NCBI RefSeq assembly: GCF_029525575.1 | Contig: NZ_JAPDIA010000008.1 | Location: 682,001-746,000, forward strand | DNA length: 64,000 bases | Source of the DNA: Cohnella rhizosphaerae | GTDB taxonomy: Bacteria; Bacillota; Bacilli; Paenibacillales; Paenibacillaceae | Direction of reading: 5' to 3' | Part shown: positions 34,593 through 44,410 of the stretch, in pieces | Layout: each line of letters starts with the position of its first letter | How positions within the stretch are numbered: position 1 is the stretch's first letter | Program-made: the position numbers and the translations under genes | The notes under the pieces: model-generated | The model's database searches: none | Told to the model about the DNA's origin: nothing | What the model saw: the letters and a program-made list of their open reading frames with translations, nothing else

Positions 34593-35312
34593 ATGAATCA
34601 AACGAATCGCGTGCTCATCGTCGTGACGAACGGCAAACAGCTGGACGACGGTCCGCTCGCCGGCGTATGGTGGTCGGAAGTCGCGGAGCCGATCGAGGAA
34701 TTCGCCGCGCGCGGCTACGAAGTGACGATCGCAAGTCCCAAAGGAGGCGAAGCGCTGGTCGACCCGGCTAGCATGAAGGAGGCCGGCGAAGGCGGAGCGC
34801 ATTCCTATAAAAAATGGCTGTCGGACACGATGCCGCTCGGCAAAGCGAAGACGCAGGATTACGAAGCGATCTTTCTCGCCGGCGGGCATGGCGCCATGTT
34901 CGATCTTCCGCACGACGTCCACCTGCAGAACCTGTTGACGGACTTCGTCACGGCGGGCAAGCCGATCGGCGCCGTCTGCCACGGCGTCGCCGGACTTGTC
35001 GGCGCGAAGCTGGACACGAGCAATCCGCTCGTCGAGAACAAACGCTTGACCGGCTTCACCAATGCGGAGGAGGAGGGGACGCCGCTTAAGGGCAGGCTGC
35101 CGTTTCTGCTTGAGACGAAACTGAAGGCGCTTGAGGCGAAGTTCGTCGCGGGTCCCGACTTCGCCGAGCACGTCGAGATCGACGGCGGTCTCGTCACGGG
35201 ACAAAATCCGGCATCCTCGCGGGCGGCGGCGCTAGCGGTCGCCGATCTGATCGCGGCCGACAAGCCGCTTGAGCATCGTCAAGGACGCGTGCCGGGAGGT
35301 GTGAAGCGATGA
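34593..35312 (+). CDS. DJ-1/PfpI-family protein, Hsp31-like glyoxalase III
   Basis: 239 residues, ATG 34593 after GGGAGTG. Class I glutamine amidotransferase-like fold with the nucleophile elbow GAVCHGVAGL, Glu-site region GVWWSEVAEPIEEF, and AGGHGAMFDLP. The length and WWSEV signature match Hsp31/HchA-type proteins, which remove methylglyoxal without glutathione or repair glycated protein. Its TGA stop shares ATGA with the YteA gene. Confidence 0.87.
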   Translation: MNQTNRVLIVVTNGKQLDDGPLAGVWWSEVAEPIEEFAARGYEVTIASPKGGEALVDPASMKEAGEGGAHSYKKWLSDTMPLGKAKTQDYEAIFLAGGHGAMFDLPHDVHLQNLLTDFVTAGKPIGAVCHGVAGLVGAKLDTSNPLVENKRLTGFTNAEEEGTPLKGRLPFLLETKLKALEAKFVAGPDFAEHVEIDGGLVTGQNPASSRAAALAVADLIAADKPLEHRQGRVPGGVKR

Positions 35313-35864
35313 ACGGATTAAACGAAAAGCAGCTCGCCAGGCTGAAGGAACTGCTGCTGGCGGAAAAGTCGGAGATCGACCGTCACTTCGCGCTGGAAGC
35401 CGACGACGGAACGACGTCGATGACCGACGATACGGGCGAACTGTCGTCGTACGACAATCATCCGGCGGATCTGGGCACCGAGACGTTCGAGCGGGAACGG
35501 GACGCCGCGATCGACCAGCGATATTTCGAACGAAGAGATGACGTCGAGCGCGCCCTGGCCAAGTTCGAAGACGGCACATACGGGTTGTGCGAGGTCAGCG
35601 GGGGAGCCGATCGGATACGAACGGCTTGAGGCGATGCCTGCCGCCCGGTACAGCATCGCGCACGTGCCTGGCGAAGAGACGGCGCAGGATGACTACCGGC
35701 CGGTCGAGGAGGACGTCATGACGCGCCCCCCGACGGGCGCCGGCGCGCATCGCCAGCGCCAGGCCGGACGGTTCGACGACGCGGATGCCTGGAAGTCGCT
35801 GGAGGAATACGGCAACGCCTCGGATACGCAGTCGACCGGCGCCGGGACGGATCAGGAACGATGA
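35309..35864 (+). CDS. YteA-type DksA/TraR zinc-finger-like protein (frameshifted near 35599-35603)
   Basis: 184 residues after removing one G from AGCGGGGGAGCC. Starts MNGLNEKQLARLKELLLAEK; SSYDNHPADLGTETFERERD and GTYGLCEVSGEPIGYERLEA are the hallmarks of the sporulation-linked YteA family. A single cysteine remains at the zinc-ribbon position. The C-terminal tail carries the usual DRPVEE-type acidic region (DDYRPVEEDVM). Role in the family is unclear; start overlaps the Hsp31-like gene by four bases. Confidence 0.85.
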
Positions 35865-35901
35865 CCGGATATGCGGCAATATAGAGCGGCAATATAGAGA
35901 G

Positions 35902-35946
35902 GGCACGGCGGATGAGAGCATTCTCATCGCGCCGTGTTTTTTATTT
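35902..35946 (+). terminator. intrinsic terminator of the YteA gene
   Basis: GCACGGCG-GATGAGA-GCAT-TCTCATCG-CGCCGTG followed by TTTTTTATTTT. Confidence 0.88.
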
Positions 35947-36033
35947 TAGCAACAATTGGCGGGCTTTGTCGTCTATACCCATAGCGTCGATAAGCGATAT
36001 CGATCATACTTTGGGAGCTTGGAGGCTATTCGA

Positions 36034-37698
36034 TTGAAACGGATATTAAAACTGGCGCTGCCGCTCTTGTTCGCCCTGTCGATGAGCTTGCCGGGCTGGC
36101 AACCGGCGGCCGCCGCGAAGCTCGCCTACATTACCGTTTATCTGGACGGCGAGAAGCTGCCCGCCGACGTACCGCCCTATATCGATCCCAAGCTCGGCGC
36201 CACGATGGTGCCGATCCGCACCGTTAGCGAAGGCCTGGGGGCTTCGATCGTATGGACGCAGAAGACGCAGACGGCCGCGATCGCCAAAGACGGGGACAAG
36301 ATCGTGCTTACGAGCGGCAATAAGACCGCGACCGTGAACGGCAGTCCGGTGCCGCTTGACGCGTCCGTTCAAAACAAAGCCGGAAGGATTATGGTGCCGC
36401 TTCGCTTTATCGGCGAAAATCTCGGTCTCGACGTCGTGTGGGACCCGTCCGCTCGATCCGTCGTCATGCGTTCGAAAAACGGCGGCGAAAATGGAGGCGC
36501 AGGCGGCGAAGCGGGAGGCGATCCTGGCAGCGATCCGGGTTCCGATCCTGGCAGCGATCCCGGCAGCGATCCCGGCGGCGGTTCGACGTCCGAAAGCTTG
36601 CGCGGCGCATGGATATCGACCGTGTACAACCTGGACTGGCCGTCAACAGCCGCTTCCGGCAACGCGAACAAGCAGAAGCAGGAGTTCTCGGCGATGCTGG
36701 ACCAGTTTCAGCGAATGGGCTTGAACGCCGTATTCCTGCAGGTGCGCCCCGCCTCGGACGCCTTGTACCGATCGGCGCTCGTGCCTTGGTCCAAGGTGCT
36801 CACCGGCACGCAGGGTCGCGATCCGGGCTACGACCCGCTTGCTTACCTGGTCGAGGAGACCCATCGTCGCGGCATGCAGTTCCATGCCTGGTTTAACCCG
36901 TTCCGCGCGAATACGGACACGAAAACGGCCGCGCTCGCCGGCAACCACGTGGCAATGCAGCATCCCGAATGGATCGTGACGACGGGTACGGCTTCGTATA
37001 TCAATCCGGGCATTCCGGAAGCCCGGCAGCACATCATCGACACGATTATGGAAGTGGTCAACGGCTACGATATCGACGGCGTGCACCTGGACGATTATTT
37101 CTATCCTTCGGGCGGCCTATTCAGCGACGACGCGACGTTCGCGCTTCACAATCCTACGCGTATCCTGCTCAAGACCGATTGGAGGCGCGAAAATATCAAT
37201 ACGTTCGTGCGCGATCTCGGCGCCTCGATCCATGCGGCCAAGCCGAGCGTCTCGTTCGGGATCAGCCCCTTCGGCGTATGGCGGAACGTCGCGGCCGATC
37301 CGACCGGCTCCGATACGAAGGCGGGCGTGACCGCGTACGACAGCATGTTCGCCGACGTGCGGACATGGATCCGGCAAGGCTGGATCGATTATGTCGCGCC
37401 GCAGATTTACTGGAGCATGTCCAATGCGGCCGCGCGCTACGACAAGCTGGTCGATTGGTGGTCCGGCGAAGTGGCGGGCACGAGCGTGAAGCTGTACGTC
37501 GGCCATGCGACGTATAAGCTTGGCACGGCGGAAGCCGGCTGGCAGTCGGCGGGCGAGATCGTTAATCAGCTTAAATACAATGCCGCGCACCCGATGGTGC
37601 AGGGCGATATTTATTACAGCGCATCGTCGCTCCTTAAAAACACGCTCGGCATCGCGCAGTCGCTCCAAAATTATTACGGTCAAGACCTGAACTCATAA
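36034..37698 (+). CDS. Secreted GHL10-family putative glycoside hydrolase with copper amine oxidase-like domain
   Basis: 554 residues, TTG 36034 after GGAGGC. Signal peptide with core ALPLLFALSMSLPGWQ. Residues about 35-150 form a copper-amine-oxidase N-terminal-like domain (VPIRTVSEGLGASIVW, VPLRFIGENLGLDVVW, a doubled pattern). A Gly/Asp/Ser linker with DPGS repeats follows. From about 190 is the DUF187/GHL10 barrel: LRGAWISTVYNLDWPS, AVFLQVRPASDA, FHAWFNPFR, YDIDGVHLDDYFYP, FGISPFGVW. Probably cell-wall glycan hydrolysis outside the cell; the copper domain is likely a wall-binding module, not a redox one. Confidence 0.88.
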   Translation: MKRILKLALPLLFALSMSLPGWQPAAAAKLAYITVYLDGEKLPADVPPYIDPKLGATMVPIRTVSEGLGASIVWTQKTQTAAIAKDGDKIVLTSGNKTATVNGSPVPLDASVQNKAGRIMVPLRFIGENLGLDVVWDPSARSVVMRSKNGGENGGAGGEAGGDPGSDPGSDPGSDPGSDPGGGSTSESLRGAWISTVYNLDWPSTAASGNANKQKQEFSAMLDQFQRMGLNAVFLQVRPASDALYRSALVPWSKVLTGTQGRDPGYDPLAYLVEETHRRGMQFHAWFNPFRANTDTKTAALAGNHVAMQHPEWIVTTGTASYINPGIPEARQHIIDTIMEVVNGYDIDGVHLDDYFYPSGGLFSDDATFALHNPTRILLKTDWRRENINTFVRDLGASIHAAKPSVSFGISPFGVWRNVAADPTGSDTKAGVTAYDSMFADVRTWIRQGWIDYVAPQIYWSMSNAAARYDKLVDWWSGEVAGTSVKLYVGHATYKLGTAEAGWQSAGEIVNQLKYNAAHPMVQGDIYYSASSLLKNTLGIAQSLQNYYGQDLNS

Positions 37699-37718
37699 CG
37701 CATCGAATATGGCTTGCG

Positions 37719-37750
37719 AATCCCCCGACGGCGACGATCGGGGGGATTTT
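37719..37750 (+). terminator. intrinsic terminator of the GHL10 gene
   Basis: AATCCCCCGA ... TCGGGGGATTTT, 21 bp after the stop. Confidence 0.85.
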
Positions 37751-37825
37751 GGCATGGTTAAGCGTCCGAACGTTGCGGGTAATGAGAGGCATTCGCCGGC
37801 AAAGGACGGAAAGGAGAACTTATCC

Positions 37826-38500
37826 ATGATTGAGATGATCACGTTCAAGCTCGTCATCGCGATCTTCGGCCTGTGGACCATGACGCGACTGCTCGGAAAG
37901 AAGGAAATCTCCCAGTTGACCGCGTTCGACTTCGTGTCATCGCTCATGCTGAGCGAACTGGTCGGGAATACGATCTACGACAAGGACGCGAAGCTCGTTC
38001 ACTTGCTTTACGCGCTGGCGCTCTGGACCTGTCTGTCGATCGGGCTGGAGAAGCTCAGCATCTTGTTTCCGCGCCTGGGCCGTCTCGCGAGCGGCAAACC
38101 AGAGCTGCTCATACATAACCGCAAGATCCTTTACGGAGCGATGAAACGCAATAACCTGGACTTCGGGCAGCTGCATGCGATGCTCAGGCAGAGCGGCGTG
38201 TTCGCGATCGGCCAGGTGGAGTATGCGGTGCTGGAGACGAACGGCAGCCTCAGCGTCATGCTCAAATCCGACGTTAAGGAAGGAGAAAGAGCGGATCTGA
38301 AGCCGCCGACCGCTGAGGTCGTGCTTCCGGTGGCGCTCGTCGTCAACGGGCGAATCGATGCGGCCAGCCTGCGCGAGCTCGGAAGAGACGGCGGATGGCT
38401 CGTCCGCGAGCTTGGGCGGCGTGGCGTCGAGGACATCAAGAGCGTGCTGTACGCCGAATGGAGCGAAGGGGAAGATCTGTACGTCCAGCGCAAAGACTGA
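37826..38500 (+). CDS. YetF-like DUF421 membrane protein
   Basis: 224 residues, ATG 37826 after AAAGGAGAA. Three N-terminal hydrophobic segments, then the YetF cytosolic domain: LGKKEISQLTAFDFVSSLML, GKPELLIHNRKILYGAMKRN, LHAMLRQSGVFAIGQVEYAV, VNGRIDAASLRELGRDGGWL. Members are spore- or membrane-associated proteins with poorly defined roles. Sits alone between two terminators and the ppaC promoter. Confidence 0.85.
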   Translation: MIEMITFKLVIAIFGLWTMTRLLGKKEISQLTAFDFVSSLMLSELVGNTIYDKDAKLVHLLYALALWTCLSIGLEKLSILFPRLGRLASGKPELLIHNRKILYGAMKRNNLDFGQLHAMLRQSGVFAIGQVEYAVLETNGSLSVMLKSDVKEGERADLKPPTAEVVLPVALVVNGRIDAASLRELGRDGGWLVRELGRRGVEDIKSVLYAEWSEGEDLYVQRKD

Positions 38501-38520
38501 CAAAATACGGACGGCGCGAC

Positions 38521-38550
38521 TTGCCTGGTCCGCTTCTTGTGCGTTATAAT
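38521..38550 (+). promoter_or_regulatory. probable sigma-A promoter of ppaC
   Basis: TTGCCT (38521-38526), 18-bp spacer, TATAAT (38545-38550), 35 bp upstream of the ATG and ahead of a GAGGAG ribosome site. Confidence 0.55.
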
Positions 38551-38584
38551 TTTGAAGCCAATTCTATTAAAGAGGAGTATGAAG

Positions 38585-39517
38585 ATGGGAAAAGTATTGA
38601 TCTTCGGTCACAAAAATCCCGATACGGATACGATCTGCTCCGCGATCGCCTATGCGGCGCTTAAGAACAAGCTGGGCGTCGAAGCCGAAGCCGTGCGCCT
38701 CGGCAACGTGAGCGCCGAGACGCAGTTCGCGCTCGACACGTTCGGCGCGGCCGCTCCGCGCCTCGTCGAGACGGTCGCTTCCGAAGCGAAGCAAGTCATT
38801 CTGGTCGACCACAACGAGCGCCAGCAAAGCGCCGCCGACATCGATCAGGTACAGGTGATCGAAGTCATCGACCACCACCGGATCGCCAACTTCGAGACGA
38901 GCGCGCCGCTGTATTACCGCGCCGAGCCGGTCGGCTGCACGGCTACGATCCTGAAGAAGCTGTACAAGGAAAACGGCGTCGAGATCGAAAAGAACGTCGC
39001 CGGCCTGATGCTTTCCGCCATCATCTCCGACTCCCTGCTCTTCAAGTCGCCCACCTGCACGCAGGAAGACATCGACGCCGCTCGCGAGCTGGCTTCGATC
39101 GCCGGCGTAGATGCCGACGCTTACGGCCTCGATATGCTGAAAGCGGGCGCGAACCTGCTCGACAAGTCGATCGACGAGCTCGTTTCCCTCGACGCGAAGG
39201 AATTTTCCATGGGGGCCGCCAAGGTCGAGATCGCGCAAGTGAACGCCGTCGACGTGAACGACGTGCTGTCCCGCCAGGGCGAGCTCGAGGACAAGCTGAA
39301 CGGCATCATCGCCGCGAAGGGGCTCGACCTGTTCCTGTTCGTCGTGACCGATATCCTGAACAACGATTCGGTCGGCGTCGCGCTTGGCAAGTCCGCAGCG
39401 GTCGTCGAGCAGGCCTACGGCGTCAAGCTGGACGGCAACAAGGCGATCCTCAAGGGCGTCGTGTCCCGCAAATCGCAGATCGTGCCGGTGCTGACGGATA
39501 CGTTCAACAAGCAATAA
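38585..39517 (+). CDS. ppaC: Manganese-dependent inorganic pyrophosphatase
   Basis: 310 residues. ATG 38585 has AGAGGAG 9 bases before it; ATG 38579 is also in frame but too close. Family II PPase (DHH phosphoesterase): metal motif GHKNPDTDTICSAIAYA, VDHNE, VIEVIDHHRI, then the C-terminal DHHA2 domain ending VSRKSQIVPVL. Hydrolyses pyrophosphate to phosphate using Mn or Co. Length matches the usual 309. Confidence 0.95.
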   Translation: MGKVLIFGHKNPDTDTICSAIAYAALKNKLGVEAEAVRLGNVSAETQFALDTFGAAAPRLVETVASEAKQVILVDHNERQQSAADIDQVQVIEVIDHHRIANFETSAPLYYRAEPVGCTATILKKLYKENGVEIEKNVAGLMLSAIISDSLLFKSPTCTQEDIDAARELASIAGVDADAYGLDMLKAGANLLDKSIDELVSLDAKEFSMGAAKVEIAQVNAVDVNDVLSRQGELEDKLNGIIAAKGLDLFLFVVTDILNNDSVGVALGKSAAVVEQAYGVKLDGNKAILKGVVSRKSQIVPVLTDTFNKQ

Positions 39518-39553
39518 TCGGATCGGGGACATTCATTCATCGCGATTCCGAAG

Positions 39554-39581
39554 AAAAAGCCGCCTTGCGAGGCGGCTTTTT
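39554..39581. terminator. bidirectional intrinsic terminator
   Basis: AAAAAGCCGCC-TTGCG-AGGCGGCTTTTT between converging ppaC and the LLM-family gene serves both strands. Confidence 0.9.
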
Positions 39582-39629
39582 CGCGTCTTTTTTGGTCGTT
39601 CGCAAAAGGAGGATGAGGGGCGGACGCGC

Positions 39630-40643
39630 TTAAATGCCGGCCGGGCCGAGGCCGAACGCTTCGGCGACGAGACGATAAGAACGCAGCCGAGCTTCGAAGC
39701 TGTGCGTCACGGTGACGATCATCAGCTCGTCGATGCCGAGGCGCTCGGACATCTCCTCGAGCTGCCGCTTGACGGACGCCGGCGTGCCGACGATCCGGCG
39801 GTGGGCGCCGGACGCGATCCGCATACGGTCGTATTCGGTATATGGGTAAGCTTCGGCGGTCTCGACGCTCGGAAAGCGGTCGAGCAGGCGCCCGTTCTCC
39901 AGCGACAGGAAAAACAGCTCGGTACTGGAAGCCAAGCGGCGCGCTTCCTCGTCGGTATCCGCGCAAACGACGTATACGGCGGCGAGCAGCTTCGGCGCGT
40001 CGTTCAGCGCGGACGGCTTGAATCGGTCCTTGTAGTGCTGCACCGATACTTCGCTGTCGGGTACGCCGAAAAATTGGGCATAGCCGTAGGCGGCGCCGAT
40101 CTCCGCTGCGATCGCGGCGCTGCCGAAGCTCGAGCCGAGCAGCCAAAGCTCGGGCGCCGTCGGGATGGAGGGCGAAGCCGTCAGTCCCTTGAATCTGTGC
40201 TTTTCGGGCAGGGCATCGTTCAAGTAGCCGATCAAATCCGCAACCTGCTGCGGATAATTGTCGATGTGCGAGATCTTGCCCTCCTGGAGCGCGCGGGTCG
40301 AGATCGGCATGCCGCCCGGCGCGCGCCCGAGCCCGACGTCGATGCGGCCCGGATGGAGCGCCTCCAGCACGCGAAAGTTTTCGGCGACTTTATAGGCGCT
40401 GTAGTGGGACAGCATGACGCCGCCGGAGCCGACCTTGATGCGCTGCGTATTCGCGGCAAGATGGGCGATGAGCACCTCGGGGCTCGAGGACGCGAGCGCA
40501 TGGGAAGCGTGATGCTCGGCCACCCAGTATCGGTGGTAGCCAAGCCGGTCGGCTTCCTTGGCCAGCTCGGTCGTCTCGCGCAGCGCGTCGGTCGCGGTTC
40601 GCCCTTCGGCGATTTGCGATTGATCCAATATGCTTAATTTCAT
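39630..40643 (-). CDS. LLM-class flavin-dependent oxidoreductase (luciferase-like)
   Basis: 337 residues, ATG 40643 after GAGGTGAAGG. Luciferase-like monooxygenase barrel: LSILDQSQIAEG, AEHHASHALASSSPEVL, RIKVGSGGVMLSHYSAYKVA, RIDVGLGRAPGG, LWLLGSSFGSAAIAAEIG. These match the YwqN/YvbT-like MsnO8 group with FMNH2 as substrate. Reaction unknown. Confidence 0.87.
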   Translation of the reverse strand: MKLSILDQSQIAEGRTATDALRETTELAKEADRLGYHRYWVAEHHASHALASSSPEVLIAHLAANTQRIKVGSGGVMLSHYSAYKVAENFRVLEALHPGRIDVGLGRAPGGMPISTRALQEGKISHIDNYPQQVADLIGYLNDALPEKHRFKGLTASPSIPTAPELWLLGSSFGSAAIAAEIGAAYGYAQFFGVPDSEVSVQHYKDRFKPSALNDAPKLLAAVYVVCADTDEEARRLASSTELFFLSLENGRLLDRFPSVETAEAYPYTEYDRMRIASGAHRRIVGTPASVKRQLEEMSERLGIDELMIVTVTHSFEARLRSYRLVAEAFGLGPAGI

Positions 40644-40846
40644 AAAGCCTTCACCTCGGCGATCGGATTTGTTTTTCCAGCATGCGTTATTTATCTGTGA
40701 TTTATAATCGCACATTTAACCGCAAAACGCCAGCGTCCTTTGTTCGCAAGACGAGATGGAGCCGAAGACGTGCGACGCGGTTGGACTTTTCAAATGCGGT
40801 GGACTAATATTATGGAATAAAAATCGGACGCTCGGGAGGTGCTTGA

Positions 40847-41389
40847 ATGGAGCTCACGCTGCAGGACAAGCCCGACGAATCGAGCTGGCGCGAGGCGTTG
40901 GCGCTTTACCGCGCGGCCTTTCCGGCCGAAGGGCGCAAGCCCGAAGCGATCCTGGCCCGCATGTTCGAAAAGCGGCTCGGCGTTCTGGCTGCGGGCAGCG
41001 AAGAGGGCGTCATGAAGGCGATGGCCGTATGCGGCGTTCTGGCGGAACCGAAGCTGCTGCTGATCGATTATTTGGCGGTTCGGGCGGCGGACCGGGGACG
41101 CGGGGCGGGCACGGCCTTCGTGTCTATGATCGCCGATTGGGCCAAGGCGCAAGGCCTGGACGGCCTTCTGATCGAAGCGGAAGCGGAGGACACGCCGGAA
41201 AATGAAGCCCGCATCCGGTTTTGGGAAAAATGCGGGTTCGCGCGCACGGCTTACGTTCATCAATATATTTGGGTGCCGGAGCCTTACAGGGCGATGGTCC
41301 GCTACTTCGAGCCGGGCCGTTTTCCGGCGCCGGACGGCATGAAGCTATTCAAGTATATCAGCGAGTTTCACAGGAGGTCATTCAGATGA
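40847..41389 (+). CDS. GNAT-family acetyltransferase
   Basis: 180 residues, ATG 40847 after GGGAGGTG. Acetyl-CoA loop in LAVRAADRGRGAGTAFV and the late ARIRFWEKCGFARTAYVHQY segment identify GNAT. The end matches acetyltransferases with a C-terminal beta-hairpin (YFEPGRFPAPDG). Substrate unknown. Stop overlaps the M42 peptidase start (ATGA), so it is co-translated with it. Confidence 0.83.
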   Translation: MELTLQDKPDESSWREALALYRAAFPAEGRKPEAILARMFEKRLGVLAAGSEEGVMKAMAVCGVLAEPKLLLIDYLAVRAADRGRGAGTAFVSMIADWAKAQGLDGLLIEAEAEDTPENEARIRFWEKCGFARTAYVHQYIWVPEPYRAMVRYFEPGRFPAPDGMKLFKYISEFHRRSFR

Positions 41390-42441
41390 CGGAGTCCGCT
41401 TACCGGTCGCTCGATCGGGACTACATACTGGCATGGCTGGCGCGTCTGCTCGGCTGTCCGAGCCCGAGTGGCTATTGCATGGAGATCGCCGCGATGCTGC
41501 GCGAAGAGGCCGCGAGACTCGGCTATGCCAGCGAGACGACGCCCAAAGGCAACGTGATCGTCACGGTGCCGGGACGCGAGGAAGGGGCGGCCGTCGGTTT
41601 GTCCGCGCACGTCGATACGCTCGGCGCGATGGTGCGAGCGGTCAAAGCGGCGGGCACGCTGCGGTTTACGCCGATCGGCGGCTATGCGATGCAGACGGTC
41701 GAAGGCGAATACTGCACCGTACATACGCGCGACGGTCGCAAGTACGAGGGAACGGTGCTGTCCACGAAGCCGTCGGTTCACGTGCATGCGGATGTGCGCG
41801 AATGGAAGCGCGAGGAGGAAAACATGGAGATTCGGCTGGACGAGGACGTCCGCGCCAAAGACGACGCGCTCGCGCTCGGCATCGCGCCCGGCGACTTCGT
41901 GTCCTGGGATCCCCGGACAAGGATGTATCCGAACGGCTGGATCAAATCTCGCCATCTGGACGACAAGGCGAGCGTCGCCGCGTTGTTCGGGCTGCTCGAA
42001 TGGCTGAAGCGAACCGGCCGGGCGCCCGTCAGGACGCTTAAGCTTGTCTTTTCGACGTACGAGGAGGTCGGGCACGGCGCCGCCTGGATTCCCGCGGATA
42101 TCGAGGAGCTGATCGCGGTCGACATGGGCGCGCTCGGCGACGATCTGTCCGCGACGGAACGGGATGTCTCGATCTGCGCCAAAGATTCGTCGGGGCCGTA
42201 CGACTACGGCATGACGACGCGCCTCGTCGAGCTCGCGAAGCGGGAAGGCATTGCCCATGCGGTCGATATTTACCCGCATTACGGCTCGGACGCCACGGCC
42301 GCGCTTCGGGGCGGCAGCAACGTGCGCGCCGCGCTCATCGGTCCCGGCGTGCACGCCTCGCACGGCATGGAGCGCACGCACGCGGACGCCATAATGGGAA
42401 CTGCGGCGCTGCTGATCGCTTATGTTACGGCTCAACGGTAA
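41386..42441 (+). CDS. M42-family metallo-aminopeptidase
   Basis: 351 residues, ATG 41386 after AGGAGG. Dinuclear zinc peptidase of the PepA/YsdC/FrvX type: metal His in GLSAHVDTLGAM, bridging Asp in KSRHLDDKASVAA, catalytic Glu pair in FSTYEEVGHGAA, Asp in AVDMGALG and the last His in HASHGMERTH. A cytosolic peptidase for N-terminal acidic or neutral residues is typical. Middle gene of a GNAT/M42/LTA-synthase-like operon. Confidence 0.9.
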   Translation: MTESAYRSLDRDYILAWLARLLGCPSPSGYCMEIAAMLREEAARLGYASETTPKGNVIVTVPGREEGAAVGLSAHVDTLGAMVRAVKAAGTLRFTPIGGYAMQTVEGEYCTVHTRDGRKYEGTVLSTKPSVHVHADVREWKREEENMEIRLDEDVRAKDDALALGIAPGDFVSWDPRTRMYPNGWIKSRHLDDKASVAALFGLLEWLKRTGRAPVRTLKLVFSTYEEVGHGAAWIPADIEELIAVDMGALGDDLSATERDVSICAKDSSGPYDYGMTTRLVELAKREGIAHAVDIYPHYGSDATAALRGGSNVRAALIGPGVHASHGMERTHADAIMGTAALLIAYVTAQR

Positions 42442-44385
42442 CCGCGCGGACGGCGGTATCGGACCGGAAGCGGGCGGCGCCTCCGCTTCCGCCGGCTTGC
42501 CGAACGGCAGAACGGCGATCGGACGTTTGCGCCGGGCGCCTTCGGTTTATGTCGTCCTGACCGCTCTCCTGTGGATCAAACTGGGTTTGCTTCGCTACTT
42601 TACGTTCGGCGAGGTCGCCTGGCGCCATATCGGCGCCGACGCGGCCGCGGTAGCGGTACTGACGAGTCTTGTGGCCTTGATGCTGCCCGGCCGCGGCCGA
42701 GGCATCGCCTGCTGGCTGCTCGACGCCCTCGTCTCCGCGATATTGTTCGCGGCGACGCTTTATTTCGCTCACTTCGGCTCGATGCCGACGTATACGGCGC
42801 TCCTGGAGCTGCATCAGGTTCCGCAAGTCCAGGCCAGCGTGCAATCGACGATGGACCCGCTGTACTATTCGTTTTTCGCCGATCTGCCCTTATGGGCGGC
42901 GGCGGGCTTCGTCTTGCGAAGGCGTTCGGCCATTCGCGCCGCAGCGCCCGCCGCCCGCAGATGGCTGGCCGCCGTCGCGCTCGTCGCCTGCGCGGGCATC
43001 GTCGCTTCAGGCGTCCGCCAGGGACTCGGCATCGACAACGAGCTGGCCGCCGCGGACCGCGAAGGCTTCCTGAGCTATCAGGTCATTGCCGCGATCAAGG
43101 CGGGCCGCGAATCCCGCCAAGCGTCGGCGGCCGATCTCGCGCAGACCGTGAGCGAGATCGACGCGCTGCAAGCGTCGTTCCCCTATCGAAAAAGCGCGGG
43201 CGCGGCGCCGGCGCATTTCGGCGAAGCTGCCGGCAGCGATCTGATCGTCTTGCAGCTGGAGGCGTTTCAAAACTTCCCGCTTCATCTGAAGGTCGACGGG
43301 CGAGAGGTGACGCCGGTGCTGAACAAGCTGGCGGACGAATCGTACTATTTCCCCCGCGTCTACCAGCAGATCGGACAGGGGAATACATCGGACGCCGAGT
43401 TCATGGCGAACACGTCGATCTATCCGACCGCGAAGATCGCGATGTCCACGGGATTCGGCGACAAAGCGCTGCCGAGCCTTCCGCGGCTGCTGCAGCGGGA
43501 CGGCTACAAGGCGTTTACGTTCCATGTGAACGACGTCAAGTTTTGGGATCGCAACCGGCTGTATCCGGCGCTTCATTTCGACCGGTATTTCGATCGGCCC
43601 TATTATGAGAACGACCACTTCAACGAGTTCGGCGCGTCCGACGAAGAGCTGTACCGCTTCGGCGTCGAGGAGCTGGCGAAGACGAGCAAGGCGGGAACGC
43701 CTTTTTTACGCGCAATTCGTGACCGCTTCGAGCCACTTTCCGTTCAAGGTGCCCGAAGACCGCCGAAGACTGAAGGTGCCGGACGCGCTGGAAGGCACGC
43801 AGCTCGGGGATTATTTGATCGCGGCGAATTATACCGATTATGCGATCGGCCAATTGATCGAAGGGCTTAAAAGAGAAGGCTTGTGGGACCGGACGACGCT
43901 CGCCGTCTACGGGGACCATTACGGCCTGCAGCCGGACGACAACGATCCGCAATGGGTCGGCAGCGTCCTCGGCATCCAGTACGATTCGCGCATCTCCCGG
44001 ATGAATATTCCGTTTATCGTGCATACGCCCGGTCAGCCGACCGGGAAGAGAGTAGAGCAGGTCGGCGGGCAGCTCGACATGCTGCCGACGATCGCCAACC
44101 TGCTCGGGAAGAAGCCGCGCGACGCCGGCGTCGTCGCCTTCGGTCACGACCTGCTGAATATCGACCGGAACGTGGTCGGCAGCCGCTATTACTTGCCGAC
44201 GGGCTCCTTTTTTTAACGATGAAGTGCTGTACGTGCCGGGTGCGGGATTCGAAGACGGCACGGCCGTATCGCTGGACACGCTGGAGCGAGTCGACGACCT
44301 GTCGCCTTACCGGAGCGACTACGATTATATTATGAAGCTGATGGGATTGTCGGACCGCTATGTCCGCTTGCTTCCCAAACGATAA
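42422..44385 (+). CDS. LTA synthase-family (sulfatase-fold) membrane protein, two +1 frameshifts
   Basis: About 653 residues after one T is removed at two T runs (43703-43708 and 44208-44214). N-terminal part has four or five membrane helices; the external sulfatase-like domain follows: LIVLQLEAFQNF (metal Glu), GQGNTSDAEFMANTS (catalytic Thr), FHVNDVKFWDRN, and YGDHYGL (Asp/His). These are lipoteichoic-acid synthase LtaS hallmarks; it transfers glycerol phosphate from phosphatidylglycerol. After the second shift the tail continues DEVLYVPGAGFEDG and ends at 44385. The start overlaps the M42 gene by 20 bases, without a clear ribosome site. Confidence 0.87.
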
Positions 44386-44410
44386 GCCGGGACAAGGACG
44401 GGCCGAGCGT

